A stretch of 64,000 bases of DNA from Thalassotalea sp. PS06 (GTDB lineage: Bacteria > Pseudomonadota > Gammaproteobacteria > Enterobacterales > Alteromonadaceae). This document shows, piece by piece, positions 37,297 to 47,518 of this stretch. The notes under the pieces are model-generated. The model was given only the letters and a program-made list of their open reading frames with translations, did not search any database and was not told where the DNA came from. The first letter of the stretch is position 1; each line of letters starts with the position of its first letter. The stretch is taken from assembly GCF_007197775.1 (NCBI RefSeq), contig NZ_CP041638.1, positions 3,410,001 through 3,474,000 of the forward strand, in the 5' to 3' direction. Both the position numbers and the translations under genes were made by a program.

Positions 37297-37469
37297 GCGG
37301 TGCACAGACGACAGACAGCAGTAACAGCACACTAAACAAAACGCCTTTTCTGAATTCTGAATTCTGCAGCGACATAAAGTCGCGTTCTAGAAAGATTGCA
37401 GTGCACAGATGGCAGACAGCAGCAACGGCACGCTTAACAAAAACGCTTTTTCTGAACTCTGAATTCTGT
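37297..37469. repeat. Degenerate 101-bp direct repeat
   Basis: About 72 bp starting GC(A/G)GTGCACAGA and ending GAATTCTG occurs at 37297-37368 and again at 37398-37469. A mini-hairpin GCGAC-ATAAA-GTCGC (37369-37383) lies between the copies, of the same kind as in the 21-22 kb arrays. Confidence 0.7.
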
Positions 37470-37487
37470 AGGCTGTACTCTTGGAAA

Positions 37488-38483
37488 TCAGTTGTTTGGG
37501 AAAACTGATTTCCAATCGTTCTTCATATCCACCAATATCCAACCTTCTTTCTTGTGCTCAGTGGCGTAATCCAGACCTTTGTCTAGGGAACCGATATGCG
37601 AGTCTCTGTCATAGGCCCACTCTCGCTCTTTATCGGTATGATGGATATATACCGCTAAGCGCTTGCCTTCGCCGGCCATGGTATATTGCATCATCGCCAG
37701 ATCACCATCGGAATTACCAAAAGCGATCAGTGGTCGGCGACCAATATGAGCGTCAATACCAACAGGCTTGCCTTCTTTATCATTAATAAAATCAACTTCT
37801 GCTAAGCGGGCAATATGCGTACTGCCATCGTCATTGAATACAAACGTTTTCTCTATGCTCGAACCAATCACCTGCTCTGGCGGTATGCCATAAACGTCTT
37901 CGGCCCAGACTCGTAAAAAATCGATACCTCCACCACTGACAATATAGGTTTTAAAGCCATTGGCGCGCAGATAATCGAGTACTTCGAGCATAGGCTGATA
38001 CACCATATCGGTGTATTTTCGCCCTGTTGTTGGATGTTTTGCCGTGGACAACCAATCTCTGGCCGCTTGCATAAATTCTTCCTGAGTCATGCTCGCATGC
38101 GACGCAAACAATAATTTTGCTAAATCTTCGTGACTGGCTAGTGCGGTTTTTAAGTCACCGGCTAATGCGGATTTAAAAGGTTCTTCGGTTTTCCATTCAG
38201 GATGATCCGATTGCATTACCTTGAGTCTGTCTAAGGCAAACAAGAGCTGAAAATACATCGGCTGTTCGGCCCACAAGGTACCATCGTTATCGAATACCGC
38301 GACCCGTTGTTGTGTTTCTACAAAATCTGAACCCTGAGTTGTTACGGATTGAACAAAATCCACTAATCGTTGTTTCGACTCGGTATCCGACCAGGAGGGT
38401 AAATCGGTTTGCGCCCAGATGCCGGTGGCAAACATCGTACTAACTAGCACCAGACATCGTAAAAATAAATAAGTTGCTTTCAT
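37488..38483 (-). CDS. Exported HAD-superfamily phosphatase
   Basis: 331 residues with a signal peptide (cleavage after WAQ, about 25). HAD motif I is DNDGTLW (nucleophile Asp65, acid Asp67), motif II in YIVSGGG, motif IV in AFGNSDGDLAMM. It belongs to the phosphoserine-phosphatase-like branch found in the periplasm; the substrate is unknown. It is 80 bp downstream of the sulfatase gene on the same strand and probably cotranscribed. Confidence 0.85.
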   Translation of the reverse strand: MKATYLFLRCLVLVSTMFATGIWAQTDLPSWSDTESKQRLVDFVQSVTTQGSDFVETQQRVAVFDNDGTLWAEQPMYFQLLFALDRLKVMQSDHPEWKTEEPFKSALAGDLKTALASHEDLAKLLFASHASMTQEEFMQAARDWLSTAKHPTTGRKYTDMVYQPMLEVLDYLRANGFKTYIVSGGGIDFLRVWAEDVYGIPPEQVIGSSIEKTFVFNDDGSTHIARLAEVDFINDKEGKPVGIDAHIGRRPLIAFGNSDGDLAMMQYTMAGEGKRLAVYIHHTDKEREWAYDRDSHIGSLDKGLDYATEHKKEGWILVDMKNDWKSVFPNN

Positions 38484-38562
38484 AAATTGACCTGATAGTT
38501 AATCAACGAACAAATAAAAAAGTGAACCGAAGTTCACTTTTTCAATTTGATATTGGTAGAGG

Positions 38563-40113
38563 TTATTTACTGCTACCACCGGTTTGCAGTTTTTCCATAA
38601 CCTGGTCAAGGCTGAAGCTTGCCGCTTTCTGACTAGGAGGGTATTCCTCAAATGTTTCCAGAAATTTGCCTACATAAGCCTGAGCGGGTACCAACAGGTA
38701 TGCTCTATCAAGCCACCAGTCATAATAAGTATTCGAGGTTTTCTGAGCTCGTTCAAATGGATCACGGCGCAGATTGAAAACCAGTGGAGCCCGCAATGGG
38801 GTAAAGGGGTTGGCCCAGATTTCTAATGTTTCTTCAACACGCTGCTCCATAAAGATGATTTTCCAATCTGCATAGCGAAGTGCGGTTAAGTCACCATCAT
38901 CAGAGAAGTAGAAAATTTCCTTGCGTGGAGATTCATCACTTTTTCCCGTGAGAAGATCCATAAGGTTGTAACCATCAAGATGATTTTTGTAGTTACGACC
39001 GATGGCTTTATAACCATCCATTAAATCCTCTTTAATCTCATCATTTCCCGCCGCAGCCAAAAACGTTGGGAACCAGTCCATATGATGAACGATCTCATTA
39101 GTGACGGTTCCTGGCTTTATTTTTCCGGGCCAGCGAACCATGGCCGGTACGCGCCAGCCACCTTCCCAGTTGGTATTTTTCTCACCACGGAATGGGGTCA
39201 TGGCTGCGTCTGGCCAGGTATTCATATGTGGACCATTATCGGTAGAATAAAATACGATGGTATTGTCGACAATATCTAACTCATCAAGTTTGTCCAAGAA
39301 TAAACCAATATGAGAGTCGTGCTCCATCATCCCAACCTGATATTCATCATATTTGGCGTTTTTGGGATCGTTCATCAGCTCATCTTTTACATGAGTTCTG
39401 AAATGCATCCGGGTACCGCTCCACCATACAAAGAAAGGTTTATCGGCTTTCACCGCTTTCTCCATAAATTTCATCGCCTCAGCGGCTGTTTCTTCATCCA
39501 CGGTTTCCATACGTTTTTTGGTCAATGGACCGGTATCTTCTATTTTGCCATCGGCACTTGACTTGATGACTCCACGCGGACCAAATTTCTTGCGAAACTC
39601 TGGATCTTTCGGATAGTCACGATTTTCCGGCTCTTCTTCAGCATTGAGGTGATACAGATTTCCGAAAAACTCATCAAAGCCATGATTGGTCGGTAAATGT
39701 TCGTCTCGATCACCTAGATGGTTTTTGCCAAATTGCCCGGTCATATAACCTTCTTCTTTGAGAGCTGCTGCGATAGTGATGTCTTTCTCGTTCATCCCTA
39801 ATTCAGCACCCGGCAATCCGACTTTAGACAAACCGGTTCGGAATACGCTCATTCCGGTGATAAATGATGAACGTCCAGCGGTACAGGATTGCTCCCCATA
39901 ATAGTCAGTGAATCGCATTCCTTCATTAGCGATTTTATCAATATTCGGCGTTTCATAGCCCATCATCCCGTCAGAGTATGCACTGATATTCCATATCCCC
40001 ACATCATCACCCCAAATTACCAGGATATTGGGCTTATCCGCGGCAAATGTTAGAAAGGATGAGAGTGATAAAGCAGCAGTTGCTGCCAGTTTAGGTAACC
40101 ATTTATTCGGCAT
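38563..40113 (-). CDS. Exported sulfatase (arylsulfatase family)
   Basis: 516 residues from the ATG at 40113 (GAGG upstream); signal peptide to about residue 25 (TFAA). Type I sulfatase features: metal site ILVIWGDDVG, the formylglycine motif Cys77-Thr-Ala-Gly-Arg81 (CTAGR) in EQSCTAGRSSF, GKNHLGD and YSTDNGPHM. The proline of the usual CxPxR is alanine, a known permitted variant. Maturation by a formylglycine-generating or radical-SAM enzyme is needed, and none is encoded in this window. Substrate unknown. It sits with exported HAD, hydrolase and kelch genes. Confidence 0.93.
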   Translation of the reverse strand: MPNKWLPKLAATAALSLSSFLTFAADKPNILVIWGDDVGIWNISAYSDGMMGYETPNIDKIANEGMRFTDYYGEQSCTAGRSSFITGMSVFRTGLSKVGLPGAELGMNEKDITIAAALKEEGYMTGQFGKNHLGDRDEHLPTNHGFDEFFGNLYHLNAEEEPENRDYPKDPEFRKKFGPRGVIKSSADGKIEDTGPLTKKRMETVDEETAAEAMKFMEKAVKADKPFFVWWSGTRMHFRTHVKDELMNDPKNAKYDEYQVGMMEHDSHIGLFLDKLDELDIVDNTIVFYSTDNGPHMNTWPDAAMTPFRGEKNTNWEGGWRVPAMVRWPGKIKPGTVTNEIVHHMDWFPTFLAAAGNDEIKEDLMDGYKAIGRNYKNHLDGYNLMDLLTGKSDESPRKEIFYFSDDGDLTALRYADWKIIFMEQRVEETLEIWANPFTPLRAPLVFNLRRDPFERAQKTSNTYYDWWLDRAYLLVPAQAYVGKFLETFEEYPPSQKAASFSLDQVMEKLQTGGSSK

Positions 40114-40390
40114 ATGTATGACCCTCAAAAACCCGTTGATATTTTAAGAACCATTTACCCTTCGAGAATGAGATGAGTATTAGCTGAGCGTCGAGGATGA
40201 TGTCAGGCTAAACCATTTCATCATCCTTGAAAGAGAAACAGACTTAAAAAAGTCTAGTCGAAGATATCAAAATGTCATCTCCTGAATCGAAAAATTGAGA
40301 AATTTTTCGTAGATTATTTAGTACGTTAGTCAGCCTTTACAGTGACTTGTCGTAATCGGGTCATTTATCTGCAGTCGCAGCATTGAGCGA

Positions 40391-42313
40391 CTACGACATA
40401 TTCCAGTCCCAAAATTCGCGAGCCTGCTGACGAATTTTATTTTTATCCTGTTGCAATAAGAATCCTTGTTTGACCGATTTGTCGATCATTTCATTGATAT
40501 GGCGCAAATAATGCTGTTTATTCGGATAGCGTTTTAAAATTTGCTGTTTCGGCCATTTATATACACTGCCACGGAAATCTTCCATTTCATTGCTGGCAAA
40601 TTTACCAGAGCGCAGAGACCAGGGCAGGAACGTGCCAATTGGCGCTTCAACCAATGGATGTCGAATTCCTCCTAACTCATGTCCAAAGCTATCTACTTTC
40701 GGGACCGGAGGAACAATTTCTGCAAGAATTAACGGCGGGTTATTATCGATAAGTCCTTGCTTAAAATCCTTTCCATAATCGACTTCATAAGCCGTATGCG
40801 GCTTGTAAGGTTTGTCGATGGTCAGCCATTCTGGAAGCTGGTAATGAGAAAAATTTGTTAGCGTTTGTGCTGCATAAGTCGGGTATTGACTGGCAGGCGG
40901 TTGCTCATCATTAAGTACCCATGAAGATAAATGTCCCAACAATGCTCTAAGCTGTGGGAAAAAATTTAATGGATTGCCGCGATACAGGCCGGCATCTTTA
41001 TCCACTACCGTCATATCTTTAGCCGATTGCACAAAATGCTGGGTTGATGACAGGTGATATATACGCTCGTTGGCCAAAGGCTTCACATCATAGACGCCAT
41101 GACTGTGAATCAATCCAGCCGCGCGGCCCCAATATTCATATCCGGTATTGGTGTAGAAGATTTTCGGGTAATAAGCTTCATGATAGCGCTTTAGCAAACC
41201 GTCCTTTTTGCGGGTGATCTGCGAGCGCATTGGCGAGCTGGTAAAAGGAAAAATATCGGTTGGATAGAAGAACGCCGACATTCTGTGCCCATCTCTGGAA
41301 GGTTGAGCAAACCTGTGGTTAAAACTCCCTCGACCTGCGCCGGCAGTGTGCACAAGCATACCATCAAAAGCGAGAGCACCCTGTTCGCTTTCATTGAATC
41401 CCTGATATAAAAACTGACGCAGGAATCGACCGGTTTGCGAAACACCAAAAGCGATAGTTTTTGGCACCCGAAACTGGCTTTCACCATGCTTTAAGAATTC
41501 ACCCGTATCACGAATAATACCTAAGCCTACCCCGGCCACCTGTGGATTTTTGGTCGGATAAACCAATTCATAAATGCCCGGTTGGAAATCGCCAATGATG
41601 ATTTTGCCATCCTTGGTTAGCTGCCAACGATCTTTGCTTACGACTACCTTTAGATTATCTCGTCCCGTTCTTCGGGTTAACCAGGCTCGGTCTTTCATAC
41701 TTAAATCAATGGGGTAGATGGCTTCGATACCCGGACGGTGAGCCACCGACAGTTTTGAGTGGGGAGAATCCAGTGTCCAGTCAGCACGTGCGTATCCCTC
41801 GACGCCCTGCAACACCGGCAATTGTGCCAGCATGACATTTGCCCCCGGACTGACATCACCTTGCCAGCCAACCCAAACCAGAGATAAACCAAGTTTTTGA
41901 ATGTAATTATCGCCGAGCCATTTTGCCGCGTCGGGCTTTTTATTGCTTGTCGCATCGTTAAAGTATCGCAATGCCGCTTTCGAACCACGATTACTCACTT
42001 CGACCAAAGCACCTTTTCGTTGCTTAGGATCTTTTGCCTGGATAATAAAGAAGTTGGCGCTCGCTTCGACATTGCCTTTGGCATTGGTTGGCGCCAGCTC
42101 AATATCAGCTATCGCCTTGTTAGCGCTATGCTTTGGATCAAATTCGAAATAAAACTGACCACTAATTGCCTGATACGTCGTGCCCTCTAATTTAAATTCT
42201 TTATCCGAGTCGATTTGATGCCGAACCAGCTCGCTCCGAGCTTCAGCACTTAACAAGCTCAGCAGAATAACAGCAATAAAGCTGCTTAAAAATCGGGTAG
42301 AAACATTCAACAT
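40391..42313 (-). CDS. Exported alpha/beta hydrolase domain protein
   Basis: 640 residues from the ATG at 42313 (AAGGAA upstream); signal peptide to about SAEA (residue 26). The central GVSQTGRFLRQFLYQGFN contains the likely nucleophile Ser in GxSxTG, as in the large alpha/beta-hydrolase-domain family (Pfam Abhydrolase_10 type). These proteins are exported, and their substrates are not established. The long N-terminal region is beta-rich. It is second in a minus-strand run of exported genes. Confidence 0.82.
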   Translation of the reverse strand: MLNVSTRFLSSFIAVILLSLLSAEARSELVRHQIDSDKEFKLEGTTYQAISGQFYFEFDPKHSANKAIADIELAPTNAKGNVEASANFFIIQAKDPKQRKGALVEVSNRGSKAALRYFNDATSNKKPDAAKWLGDNYIQKLGLSLVWVGWQGDVSPGANVMLAQLPVLQGVEGYARADWTLDSPHSKLSVAHRPGIEAIYPIDLSMKDRAWLTRRTGRDNLKVVVSKDRWQLTKDGKIIIGDFQPGIYELVYPTKNPQVAGVGLGIIRDTGEFLKHGESQFRVPKTIAFGVSQTGRFLRQFLYQGFNESEQGALAFDGMLVHTAGAGRGSFNHRFAQPSRDGHRMSAFFYPTDIFPFTSSPMRSQITRKKDGLLKRYHEAYYPKIFYTNTGYEYWGRAAGLIHSHGVYDVKPLANERIYHLSSTQHFVQSAKDMTVVDKDAGLYRGNPLNFFPQLRALLGHLSSWVLNDEQPPASQYPTYAAQTLTNFSHYQLPEWLTIDKPYKPHTAYEVDYGKDFKQGLIDNNPPLILAEIVPPVPKVDSFGHELGGIRHPLVEAPIGTFLPWSLRSGKFASNEMEDFRGSVYKWPKQQILKRYPNKQHYLRHINEMIDKSVKQGFLLQQDKNKIRQQAREFWDWNMS

Positions 42314-42437
42314 GGGACAAAGTTCCTTTTCAGGTAATCGAATTGGAGGATTCAAACGAGTAAATAATGTTTGTTAAAAACTCTAACAAAAACATTAAGT
42401 AAAGAAAACGATAGGTTGGGAGTAATGTTAAGAAAAG

Positions 42438-43532
42438 TTAATGCTTGCCAATGTCTCGAATAACCACATCCGATAACACCTGCTGTTCACTGTTCATGCC
42501 TCCAATAGTAAGCAAGTGCCTACCAACAGTTAACAATCCACGATGATCCATGGTTGCTTTTACCGAATCAGTATCCCCTGCGCCGATAACTTGCCAGGCG
42601 TTTTTCTGTAATGAATATACCCAGATATCACTGCTGGCTTTCGAAGGGTTACCATCATAGCCAATGCCGTTATAGTTATAAGGGTTATCTGAGCCACCAA
42701 TAAAAACAAAGTCTCCGTTCAATGACGCAGCTGCCATACGATAACGGGCTATCGACGTTGGGTGTGGCAATAAACGCCAGTCTATTTTCAAGGGATCATT
42801 AGCGTCAATTTTTCCAATCAGGCACTGGGCTACGGCCGCGTATACCCGTCGTTGCATCTCTCGGGGTACGACTTTAACGCCATCGCAAATAATCATCTGC
42901 TCACCCGAAATAGCCCCGGCCTGACCAAAAACTGCCTGGCCCAAAAACGGTGAGCCCTGTTGCCAGGTATCGGTAACGATATCGTAAATTTGCACCAGAT
43001 TAACATTACCAGCGTTGTGCCAGCCGCTGATCAGATAAATATATCTTTGCTTGTAAACCAGGGCGACGCTGTCATCAACGGGCACTGGCATTGGTGCCAA
43101 TCTTTCGTATCTGTCATTGCTAATATCATAACGGAAAACATCTGGACTAGAAATTTCCTGATGATCTTCGGCAACTGTATAACCGCCGAAGATATAAGCG
43201 TATTCATTTACGCCAACGGCGACACTGGCTAGACGTCCGGGAAGTTTGAGCGTCGCCGGTACCGAAGATATTTGCTTCCACTTTGAGTCGCCAAGTTTTA
43301 ATGCAAACGCTTTATTGTGGACATCCTTATAGGTTTTTCCAGCACCAAGCCCCATAAAACTGAGCAAATACTCACCATCACTGTTAATAACTTTGGCAAC
43401 CGCATTGTTAGCGACCGGTTCCGGTAATGGCGGGATATTAAGATGATCACCAGCAAAAACAGTACGGGATGCAACCAGCATCAACGCCAGTGCAGTCGCC
43501 TTTAACCGATTTATTTTGGTTAGCGTAATCAC
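42438..43532 (-). CDS. Exported kelch-repeat beta-propeller protein
   Basis: 364 residues with a signal peptide (cleavage after VFA, about 27). Kelch blades are visible from GG doublets followed by Y/W: AYIFGGYT, IYLISGWHN, FVFIGGSDN and LLTIGGMN, consistent with a six-bladed propeller. NanM-like mutarotases have the same fold, but no specific activity can be claimed. It is the first gene of the exported group, starting just downstream of plsB (14 bp), with which it may share a transcript. Confidence 0.8.
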   Translation of the reverse strand: MITLTKINRLKATALALMLVASRTVFAGDHLNIPPLPEPVANNAVAKVINSDGEYLLSFMGLGAGKTYKDVHNKAFALKLGDSKWKQISSVPATLKLPGRLASVAVGVNEYAYIFGGYTVAEDHQEISSPDVFRYDISNDRYERLAPMPVPVDDSVALVYKQRYIYLISGWHNAGNVNLVQIYDIVTDTWQQGSPFLGQAVFGQAGAISGEQMIICDGVKVVPREMQRRVYAAVAQCLIGKIDANDPLKIDWRLLPHPTSIARYRMAAASLNGDFVFIGGSDNPYNYNGIGYDGNPSKASSDIWVYSLQKNAWQVIGAGDTDSVKATMDHRGLLTVGRHLLTIGGMNSEQQVLSDVVIRDIGKH

Positions 43533-43546
43533 CGGTTTAATCCAAT

Positions 43547-45976
43547 TTAAGAATGCAAAATACTTTGCAGTACATCGTCATCTGTCAGATCACGTATTAA
43601 CTGATCGAGATCGGCAAAACTCGCGGTAGCAACAAAACTGCCATTATCGTCTGAATAAATAAATTCATGTTCACGAAGTGCGTTGATAATCGCACTTTGC
43701 GCTTTCTTATCAATAAATTCAGGGGCATTGATGTTGTGTAACGTCGACATCCGGCTTGCCAATGCCGTGGCATCGCTTTCTAGTGTTGAGCGACTTACTG
43801 GTTGTAGCTGACCAATCAGTTTCATCACTATCGCGTAACGCTGCACAGTCTCGCTGACGCAACTCGCTAACAAGGTTAACTTATAGCCTTGCTCATGCTC
43901 ATCGATGATCGACCAATATCCAGCCTTGCTTTGCTTAACCAGGTTCTGTTCAGCAAATAGCGCAAGTAAACCTTCTACTTGTGCAGTAATTTCCTGCTTG
44001 TCCTGCCATAAGAACAATTCCGCTTTAAATAAATTCACCAGGGTAGATAAGTTCGCAACTAAATCTTCGGTGGTAGATTTTTCATAAGATTTTAACAGGC
44101 GGCACAACAACGAAGGCAGCATAAATGCATGAATAATGTTATTACGGTAATAGCCCATCTCCAATGATGCGTTTTCATCGAGGGACAAAATTTGTCCAAG
44201 CTTATCGTCTTTTATATCGACTTTATTTAGCTTGATAACCTGTTCAACTAACGCTTCACCATCTTCCTCAGGAATTGACATCTCTTCGCTATATGGCGCA
44301 TTGCGCTGTACATCAAGAAAGAAATTTAAATGCTCAACCAATTCTTCACGCGTCATCGCGTGACGTTCAGACGTCAGCAGTACCAGGGCCGTAAGCGTTA
44401 CTGAGTTTAAAGCCACCGCCTTGTTTATTTCCCGCATGACGTCATTAGCCATACTATTTACCGCAGGTGTCATCCAACTTGGTTTCGGCGGGTCGATGGG
44501 ATCGATGCTTTGCTTCCAATCAGGAACCTGATTATTTAAAAATTCATTGATATTGATTGGCTCACCAAAGTTCACATAACCGTTACCATAATTACGTAAT
44601 TTGCGAATCGCTTTGACGATGCCGAATGCTGATTCTTTTTGTTTCGAGCTGCCTTTTAATTCTTTGTGATAGCTTGCAACTTCCATCACGTGCTCATAAC
44701 CGATATAAACCGGCACCAGGGTCAATGGACGGTCGATACCTTTAAGCATACTCTGGATAGTCATCGCCAGCATACCCGTTTTCGGTTGTAACAAACGACC
44801 GGTCCGGCTGCGACCGCCTTCGGTGTAGTACTTAACCGGATAACCACGGGAGAATAACAACCCAAGATATTCACGGAAAATGGTTGAATATAAACGGTTG
44901 CCTTTAAAGCTGCGGCGGATAAAGAAAGCACCGGCACGGCGGAAGATAGGACCTGCTGGCCAGAAATCCAGGTTGATTCCAGCGGCAATGCGCGGTGTTG
45001 CCAGGCCTTGCTGATAAATAACGTAAGTCAGCAACAAATAATCCATATGCGAGCGGTGACATGGCACATAAATAATCTCATGTCCGGCCTGCGATAATTC
45101 TCTTAAGCGGTCGCCATGTTTTACTTCGATATCGTCGTATAAACGATTCCAAAGCCATTTTAGAATACGCTGACCTAAACGAATCGTGCTGTCACGATAA
45201 TCAGCGGCAATCTCGTTCATCATACCGAGCGCCTGCTTTTTCACTTCGTCTTCACTAAGGCCCTTAGCTTTAGCTTCATCGGCAATCACCCGCTTAATCG
45301 AAGGATTTGCGAACAAAGCCGTAAACTTTTGCTGTCGGCCTAATAAACGAGGACCGGTGGCGGCAATGGTTTGACGATGAAAATGGAATCGGGCGATACG
45401 GATTAATTTGTGCGCCGCAACTTCATCACTACCATGCTGCTCCACCATTTCGCGGAACGAAACGGCTTTTGAATAACGGACAAGGGTGTCACGACCTGAA
45501 AACAAAACAATCCAGAACTTACGGAACCAGCTTGGCGATTCCTGATCAGCGATAACCGTACCGACATTAGCTTTTTCTTTATGAGGCGCTCTCCCCCACA
45601 TAATGTTCACCGGCACCAACTTGGCGTCTTCTTCGAGGTTTTCCTGATGATGTTTTAACAGTGCCTGCCCCTGCTCGATTGCCAGGGTATCTCCGACTTT
45701 ACGCCACGGCAATACCGAGGAAGGCTTATCCAGACACAGACAGCGATTAAACTGTTTACCGTTGATTTCTACCACTTGCAACGGGTCAGGTAGGTTCAGC
45801 TTTTTACAGGTCATTTGCAGGGTCAGTAGATCACTCGCAGACTGATGACGGGTAATATAGAAAACAGATTTATCGTTTTCCAGTTCCAGAGATTCCTGGG
45901 GGTTATCCGGTAAGATTTTACATCTAACCAACATTTTAATTGGCCAGGAAAGGAGAAAATAAAACAATGAGCGCAT
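43547..45976 (-). CDS. plsB: Glycerol-3-phosphate 1-O-acyltransferase
   Basis: Inner-membrane enzyme of 809 residues that acylates glycerol-3-phosphate from acyl-ACP or acyl-CoA, the first step of phospholipid synthesis. Acyltransferase motifs: VPCHRSHMDYLLL (HX4D), GAFFIRRSF, YTEGGRSRTGRL and LVPVYIGYEHV. Length matches E. coli PlsB (807). ATG at 45976 without a strong ribosome binding site. In E. coli plsB neighbours ubiA and lexA; here both lie in the window but tens of kilobases and several genes away. Confidence 0.97.
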   Translation of the reverse strand: MRSLFYFLLSWPIKMLVRCKILPDNPQESLELENDKSVFYITRHQSASDLLTLQMTCKKLNLPDPLQVVEINGKQFNRCLCLDKPSSVLPWRKVGDTLAIEQGQALLKHHQENLEEDAKLVPVNIMWGRAPHKEKANVGTVIADQESPSWFRKFWIVLFSGRDTLVRYSKAVSFREMVEQHGSDEVAAHKLIRIARFHFHRQTIAATGPRLLGRQQKFTALFANPSIKRVIADEAKAKGLSEDEVKKQALGMMNEIAADYRDSTIRLGQRILKWLWNRLYDDIEVKHGDRLRELSQAGHEIIYVPCHRSHMDYLLLTYVIYQQGLATPRIAAGINLDFWPAGPIFRRAGAFFIRRSFKGNRLYSTIFREYLGLLFSRGYPVKYYTEGGRSRTGRLLQPKTGMLAMTIQSMLKGIDRPLTLVPVYIGYEHVMEVASYHKELKGSSKQKESAFGIVKAIRKLRNYGNGYVNFGEPININEFLNNQVPDWKQSIDPIDPPKPSWMTPAVNSMANDVMREINKAVALNSVTLTALVLLTSERHAMTREELVEHLNFFLDVQRNAPYSEEMSIPEEDGEALVEQVIKLNKVDIKDDKLGQILSLDENASLEMGYYRNNIIHAFMLPSLLCRLLKSYEKSTTEDLVANLSTLVNLFKAELFLWQDKQEITAQVEGLLALFAEQNLVKQSKAGYWSIIDEHEQGYKLTLLASCVSETVQRYAIVMKLIGQLQPVSRSTLESDATALASRMSTLHNINAPEFIDKKAQSAIINALREHEFIYSDDNGSFVATASFADLDQLIRDLTDDDVLQSILHS

Positions 45977-46342
45977 ACGGAACTTAATTTAAAAAACCTA
46001 CAAAAAATTATCCAGCAATGATATCACTTTTGCCATGTGGTATTCCACAATGAACAAATTTTAGCCGATTAATTAGAGAGTTACTTTGATTAGTTGATAA
46101 ATTTTTGTTCTCGCTCGACTTAAAGTCGAAAAAACTACGTTGGAAATGACATTATCATCGATGGCAAGCCAACCAATCCGATCAAGTTAGTTGTTTCAAT
46201 TTATGCTTAATTGTATCGCCATTAATTAAATTCACGAAAAAGCGAATGGAGACCACGAAATCAACGCAAAGCGCCATAAACGCTTCTTGATTGTTATCCA
46301 CATCGCCTATACTAGCCGCCAATTCCTTTCCCTGAGTTGGCC
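45977..46342. promoter_or_regulatory. Divergent intergenic region plsB / MFS
   Basis: 366 bp without a gene, holding both promoters. A palindrome TCGACTT-A-AAGTCGA (46115-46129) resembles the mini-hairpins found elsewhere in the window. Nothing else was recognised. Confidence 0.45.
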
Positions 46343-47518
46343 ATGTCTGAAACCAGCAAACAACGCGTAAGTTTTCGCTTTTATCTGCTCAGCGCATTTG
46401 CGGGCCTGGCGAGCTCATTGATCTATCCATTAATGAGTTTATTTTTGGTTGACGGCCTTGGCACCGAACCTATGATGATAGGTGTGTATACTGTATCCGT
46501 TACCCTGTCCGGCCTGATTATCAGTCAATGGCTTGGTAACAAAGCAGATCGCGGCAGCAATCCCAGACAGCTATTCTCCATTGCCATTTGCAGCTTTATG
46601 GTCGCGGTATTCATATATGCCAATACCGAAACCTTCTTCCTGGTTTGGCTTACTGGTATCGTCTTTATGGCTTTAGGAAATTCAGCGACACCGCAAATGC
46701 TGACTCTGGGACGGCAATGGGCCAATGCAAACCGGGTGGATACCACAGTTTTTAATGCCAGGGTCAGGGCGGCGATTTCCTTTGCCTGGATGACGGGCCC
46801 TCCGCTGGCGTTTGCTCTGGCCTCGGCATTTAGCTACCAGACATCCTTTTATGCCGCAGGTGCCTGTGCGCTGATTGCCTTACTTTATCTGCGTTTTGGG
46901 GTTCCAGACTCCAACCAACAACAGGCGGTTAAAACATCTCAGGAAATTGCCCACCCACATTTCAGTTTCTGGTTATTAGCCGCTGCTATGGCTGCAGGCA
47001 TGGCCGCGAATCTAATGTACTCATCGTCCTTGCCCTTGTATGTTTCCCGAGAGCTAGGTTTCGCCACTCATTGGCCAGGCGTGTTCATGGGGCTAGTGGC
47101 CTGCTTAGAAATACCCGTGATGCTCTTTAGTGCAAATTTAGCTCGCCGGATTTCGAAAGAATGGGTACTGATAATGGCTTTTATCTTTGCGTTGATTTTT
47201 TATCTTGGCATCTTTAACGCCACGCAAATCTGGCACTTCATTGCCTTGCAGACCATTAATGCGCTGTTTTATGGGTTGTTTGCCGGTGTCGGACTGACAT
47301 TAATGCAGGAGCAGATCCCCGAGAGGATAGGCTTTACTTCTGCGAGCTATTCCAATTCTCTGAAAATAGGCATGATGATGGGAACGAGTCTGACAGGTTT
47401 GATTGCCCAGTTCAGCAGTTTCCAGTACGCTTCCATCGGTGCCATGATTGCCATCATCATCGCCCTTTTGGCACTAATCGGTTTTATGCGATTTCAACCT
47501 CAGGACGGGCATTGTTGA
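46343..47518 (+). CDS. MFS transporter, SET (sugar efflux) family-like
   Basis: 391 residues with twelve predicted helices. The pattern follows the SetA/SetB sugar efflux group: YPLMSLFLVDGLGTEPMMIGVY, NSATPQMLTLGRQWA, RAAISFAWMTGPPLAF and FAGVGLTLMQEQIP. Export of sugars or analogues is the family role; substrate here unknown. The ATG at 46343 is used; the TTG two codons earlier is less likely. Its stop abuts that of the convergent VF530 gene. Confidence 0.85.
   Translation: MSETSKQRVSFRFYLLSAFAGLASSLIYPLMSLFLVDGLGTEPMMIGVYTVSVTLSGLIISQWLGNKADRGSNPRQLFSIAICSFMVAVFIYANTETFFLVWLTGIVFMALGNSATPQMLTLGRQWANANRVDTTVFNARVRAAISFAWMTGPPLAFALASAFSYQTSFYAAGACALIALLYLRFGVPDSNQQQAVKTSQEIAHPHFSFWLLAAAMAAGMAANLMYSSSLPLYVSRELGFATHWPGVFMGLVACLEIPVMLFSANLARRISKEWVLIMAFIFALIFYLGIFNATQIWHFIALQTINALFYGLFAGVGLTLMQEQIPERIGFTSASYSNSLKIGMMMGTSLTGLIAQFSSFQYASIGAMIAIIIALLALIGFMRFQPQDGHC

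Noticed and set aside
40373..40392. Terminator AGTCGC/GCGACT after the alpha/beta hydrolase gene
   Set aside because: The stem is short, with an 8-nt loop and no T tract on the minus strand.
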